Assembly (NCBI GenBank): GCA_039105265.1
Contig: JAPFFF010000003.1
Location: 1,302,001 to 1,366,000, forward strand
DNA length: 64,000 nt
Direction: 5' to 3'
Source of the DNA: Tritrichomonas musculus
Taxonomy: Eukaryota; Parabasalia; Tritrichomonadida; Tritrichomonadidae
Both the position numbers and the translations under genes were made by a program. The notes under the pieces were generated by a model, which worked only from the letters and a program-made list of their open reading frames with translations, had not been told where the DNA came from and ran no database searches. Position 1 is the stretch's first letter, and every line of letters begins with the position of its first letter. Of this stretch, positions 62,253 through 64,000 are shown piece by piece.

Positions 62253-63571
62253 ATATCAAATTAAAATGATGTTATTTTGATATATTGAATAAATAAAATA
62301 TTTAAATTTATATTGAAATTGAATAAATAAAATATTTTATAATTTATTTTAAGAAAATTCAAAAAGAAATAAAAAAGATGATCATTCAAAAGTTTTGAAT
62401 AATTATTCAAAATATTCTGATTCTATAAACGGGACTTTTTTTTTTTTTTTTTTTATTTTGAATTGTATATGAAACATATTTTGCCCTTATATTTTTATAA
62501 ATAAATAATCAGAAAATTTAGGAGATAATAAAAATGATTTTAAAAATTCAATTAAAAATTGAAATTTTCAATAATTCTCTCAAATTCATTTTATTTGATC
62601 AAAAAGTCATCAATGAGACATAAATCGGAAATGTTGGCCAATCCCAACATAAATTGATATTTTTTTCATAGTGTATTTTTAAAGTGATTAAAAAGCATCT
62701 TATGGTGTAAATTTTTCGATTGTTTTAAAATCTCATATCTTCTTGGACAAAAGATTGTGAAAATTGCCCATACTTTATTTCTATTTTAAGCAGCATGAAC
62801 TAATATTAAAAATCAAATGTAAATAAAAAAAGATAAATTGTCTCAAATTCAATGAATGTTTTTTTTTTTTTTTACGATAAATAAAAAGGTGAATTTTTCA
62901 ATTATTTGACCTATAATGGGTTTCATGAAATGATATAAATATGGCGAAATAATGCTATAAAAATTATTGAATTATAAATGAGATTTTATTTGATTTATAA
63001 TTAATGTTATGTCTAAAAATGAATCTTTAAAATATATGTCAAAAAAGTTGATTTGAAACAATTTTTCCACTTTTTAATCAAAGCTTTGCTTTTGTATCAG
63101 ATTCCTAAAGCTAAAACTTATAACATTGATGATTTACCATAAAAATTATAGCTACCAGAGAGAATTGATACACGACTTTGATGTATATTTAATCGAACAC
63201 TTGTCTGACTGAAGGTTTACTATTACAGATTCTAATGTCTGGATAATTTCTCAGGCTCCATTAAAATGGAAAAAGAATTAAAATTTTTATTGGTATATAT
63301 TGTAGATATTCCTTAATTCCAAGACTGATGGAGCAGCATAACAAAAATCAAGACAAATCGATTTCTCTTTTTGTTATATCAGAACTCGAAAACCACATAA
63401 ATTCTAATAATATAAGAGTCTGCTGGAAACTATATTTTGTTTTAAAAGAATCAATCATTTTCTTTGCTATATAGGCTGCCCCAAAAATTTTTACATATAT
63501 CTTTACATAAAAGTTTTTTATAGAGACCTTTCTTTTAATAATATATATCTTTGCTCTTTGAGTAATTTTCC
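62253..63571. other. AT-rich intergenic DNA
   Basis: No gene supported. Several T and A homopolymers. The stretch 63080-63330 is slightly less AT-rich but has no extended frame. Confidence 0.65.
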
Positions 63572-63862
63572 CTAAACTTGCATTGCTATAGAAGAAACTT
63601 CATATTGATCAATATTCATAACATTTGATAATTCGCAAATATACTCATAAATTAACAAAGCATTCTTATCAGAATATGTTGTTTTGTTAATAATGGCAAT
63701 ATTGTCAGATATGGCAGTTTTTTTTTTTTTTTTCAAAAGATTTTCATCTTCTTTGAATTCTAACACTTCATCTATTGAAATTATTGTCCAAATGTTTGGG
63801 GAACTTCCAAAAAGATTCTTTTCATTCAAACCATTTTTTAAAATAGACTTTTTTCTTGCCAA
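63572..63862 (-). pseudogene. Unassigned open frame, no start codon
   Basis: 96 codons without a suitable ATG; the first Met is near the C-terminus. It contains a Lys run from an A-tract and protein-like SDKNALLIYEYICELSNVMN and EVSSIAMQV. It might be the C-terminal piece of a decayed gene. Weak. Confidence 0.25.
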
Positions 63863-64000
63863 AAATTTTTTTAAATGATATGATTACAAGGTTCTCTGGT
63901 TTTATATAATGAGTTTTAACATTCAAGGAGACAATTTTTATAATGTTTAACTAGATGCAATTCAATATCATAATGTGTATGTTTTCTCAAATCTTTTACA

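Overview
The window looks like chromosomal DNA from a parabasalid protist of the trichomonad type. I cannot name the species. The background is very AT-rich, there are no recognisable introns, and three kinds of content are typical of trichomonads: a BspA-like leucine-rich-repeat surface protein, Maverick/Polinton elements, and a Tc1/mariner element. Mobile DNA makes up most of the recognisable coding sequence. No tRNA, rRNA, CRISPR array or bacterial operon was seen.

Layout. 1-2460: a 963-bp tandem repeat, about 2.5 copies, ending in a hairpin. 2851-20321: Maverick 1, with ~292-bp terminal inverted repeats (TIRs) and a 5-bp target duplication. It carries a protein-primed DNA polymerase, an integrase, a probable major capsid protein, a packaging ATPase (frameshifted), a probable fibre, and several small virion-type proteins. 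Its left end has two tandem copies of the terminus. 21810-24864: remains of a second Maverick family (Maverick 3), with one long fibre-like reading frame and a GC-rich hairpin island. 24865-30284: AT-rich DNA with dispersed palindromes, a relic of a hAT-like transposase and a ~690-bp foldback. 30534-32584: an apparently intact pogo/Tc1-like transposon with 307-bp TIRs inserted at a TA. 35709-42032: a 2107-residue BspA-like membrane protein containing four near-identical 429-bp repeats. 42761-49972: Maverick 2, much more GC-rich and heavily decayed. It holds a polymerase with an embedded HNH domain and a C-terminal primase-like domain, a truncated ATPase and one intact conserved gene. 51007-54349: a broken transposase-like gene split by a mariner element (52120-53406). 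57501-62252: a short run of ordinary host genes (coiled-coil protein, RasGEF, HMG-box-like, C2-like).

How the parts fit together. Maverick 1 encodes replication (polymerase), integration (integrase), and capsid assembly, packaging and probably attachment (MCP, ATPase, fibre, small amphipathic protein). This is a virus-like gene set. The ATPase frameshift and the frameshift in the gene at 4099 suggest the copy is young but already inactive, unless these are sequencing errors. All Maverick ends seen here begin AGTAGT although their bodies are highly diverged. The strongest leads are the polymerase-HNH-primase fusion in Maverick 2, the fibre proteins in two Maverick lineages, start codons of divergent genes only 14 and 17 bp apart, and the doubled termini.
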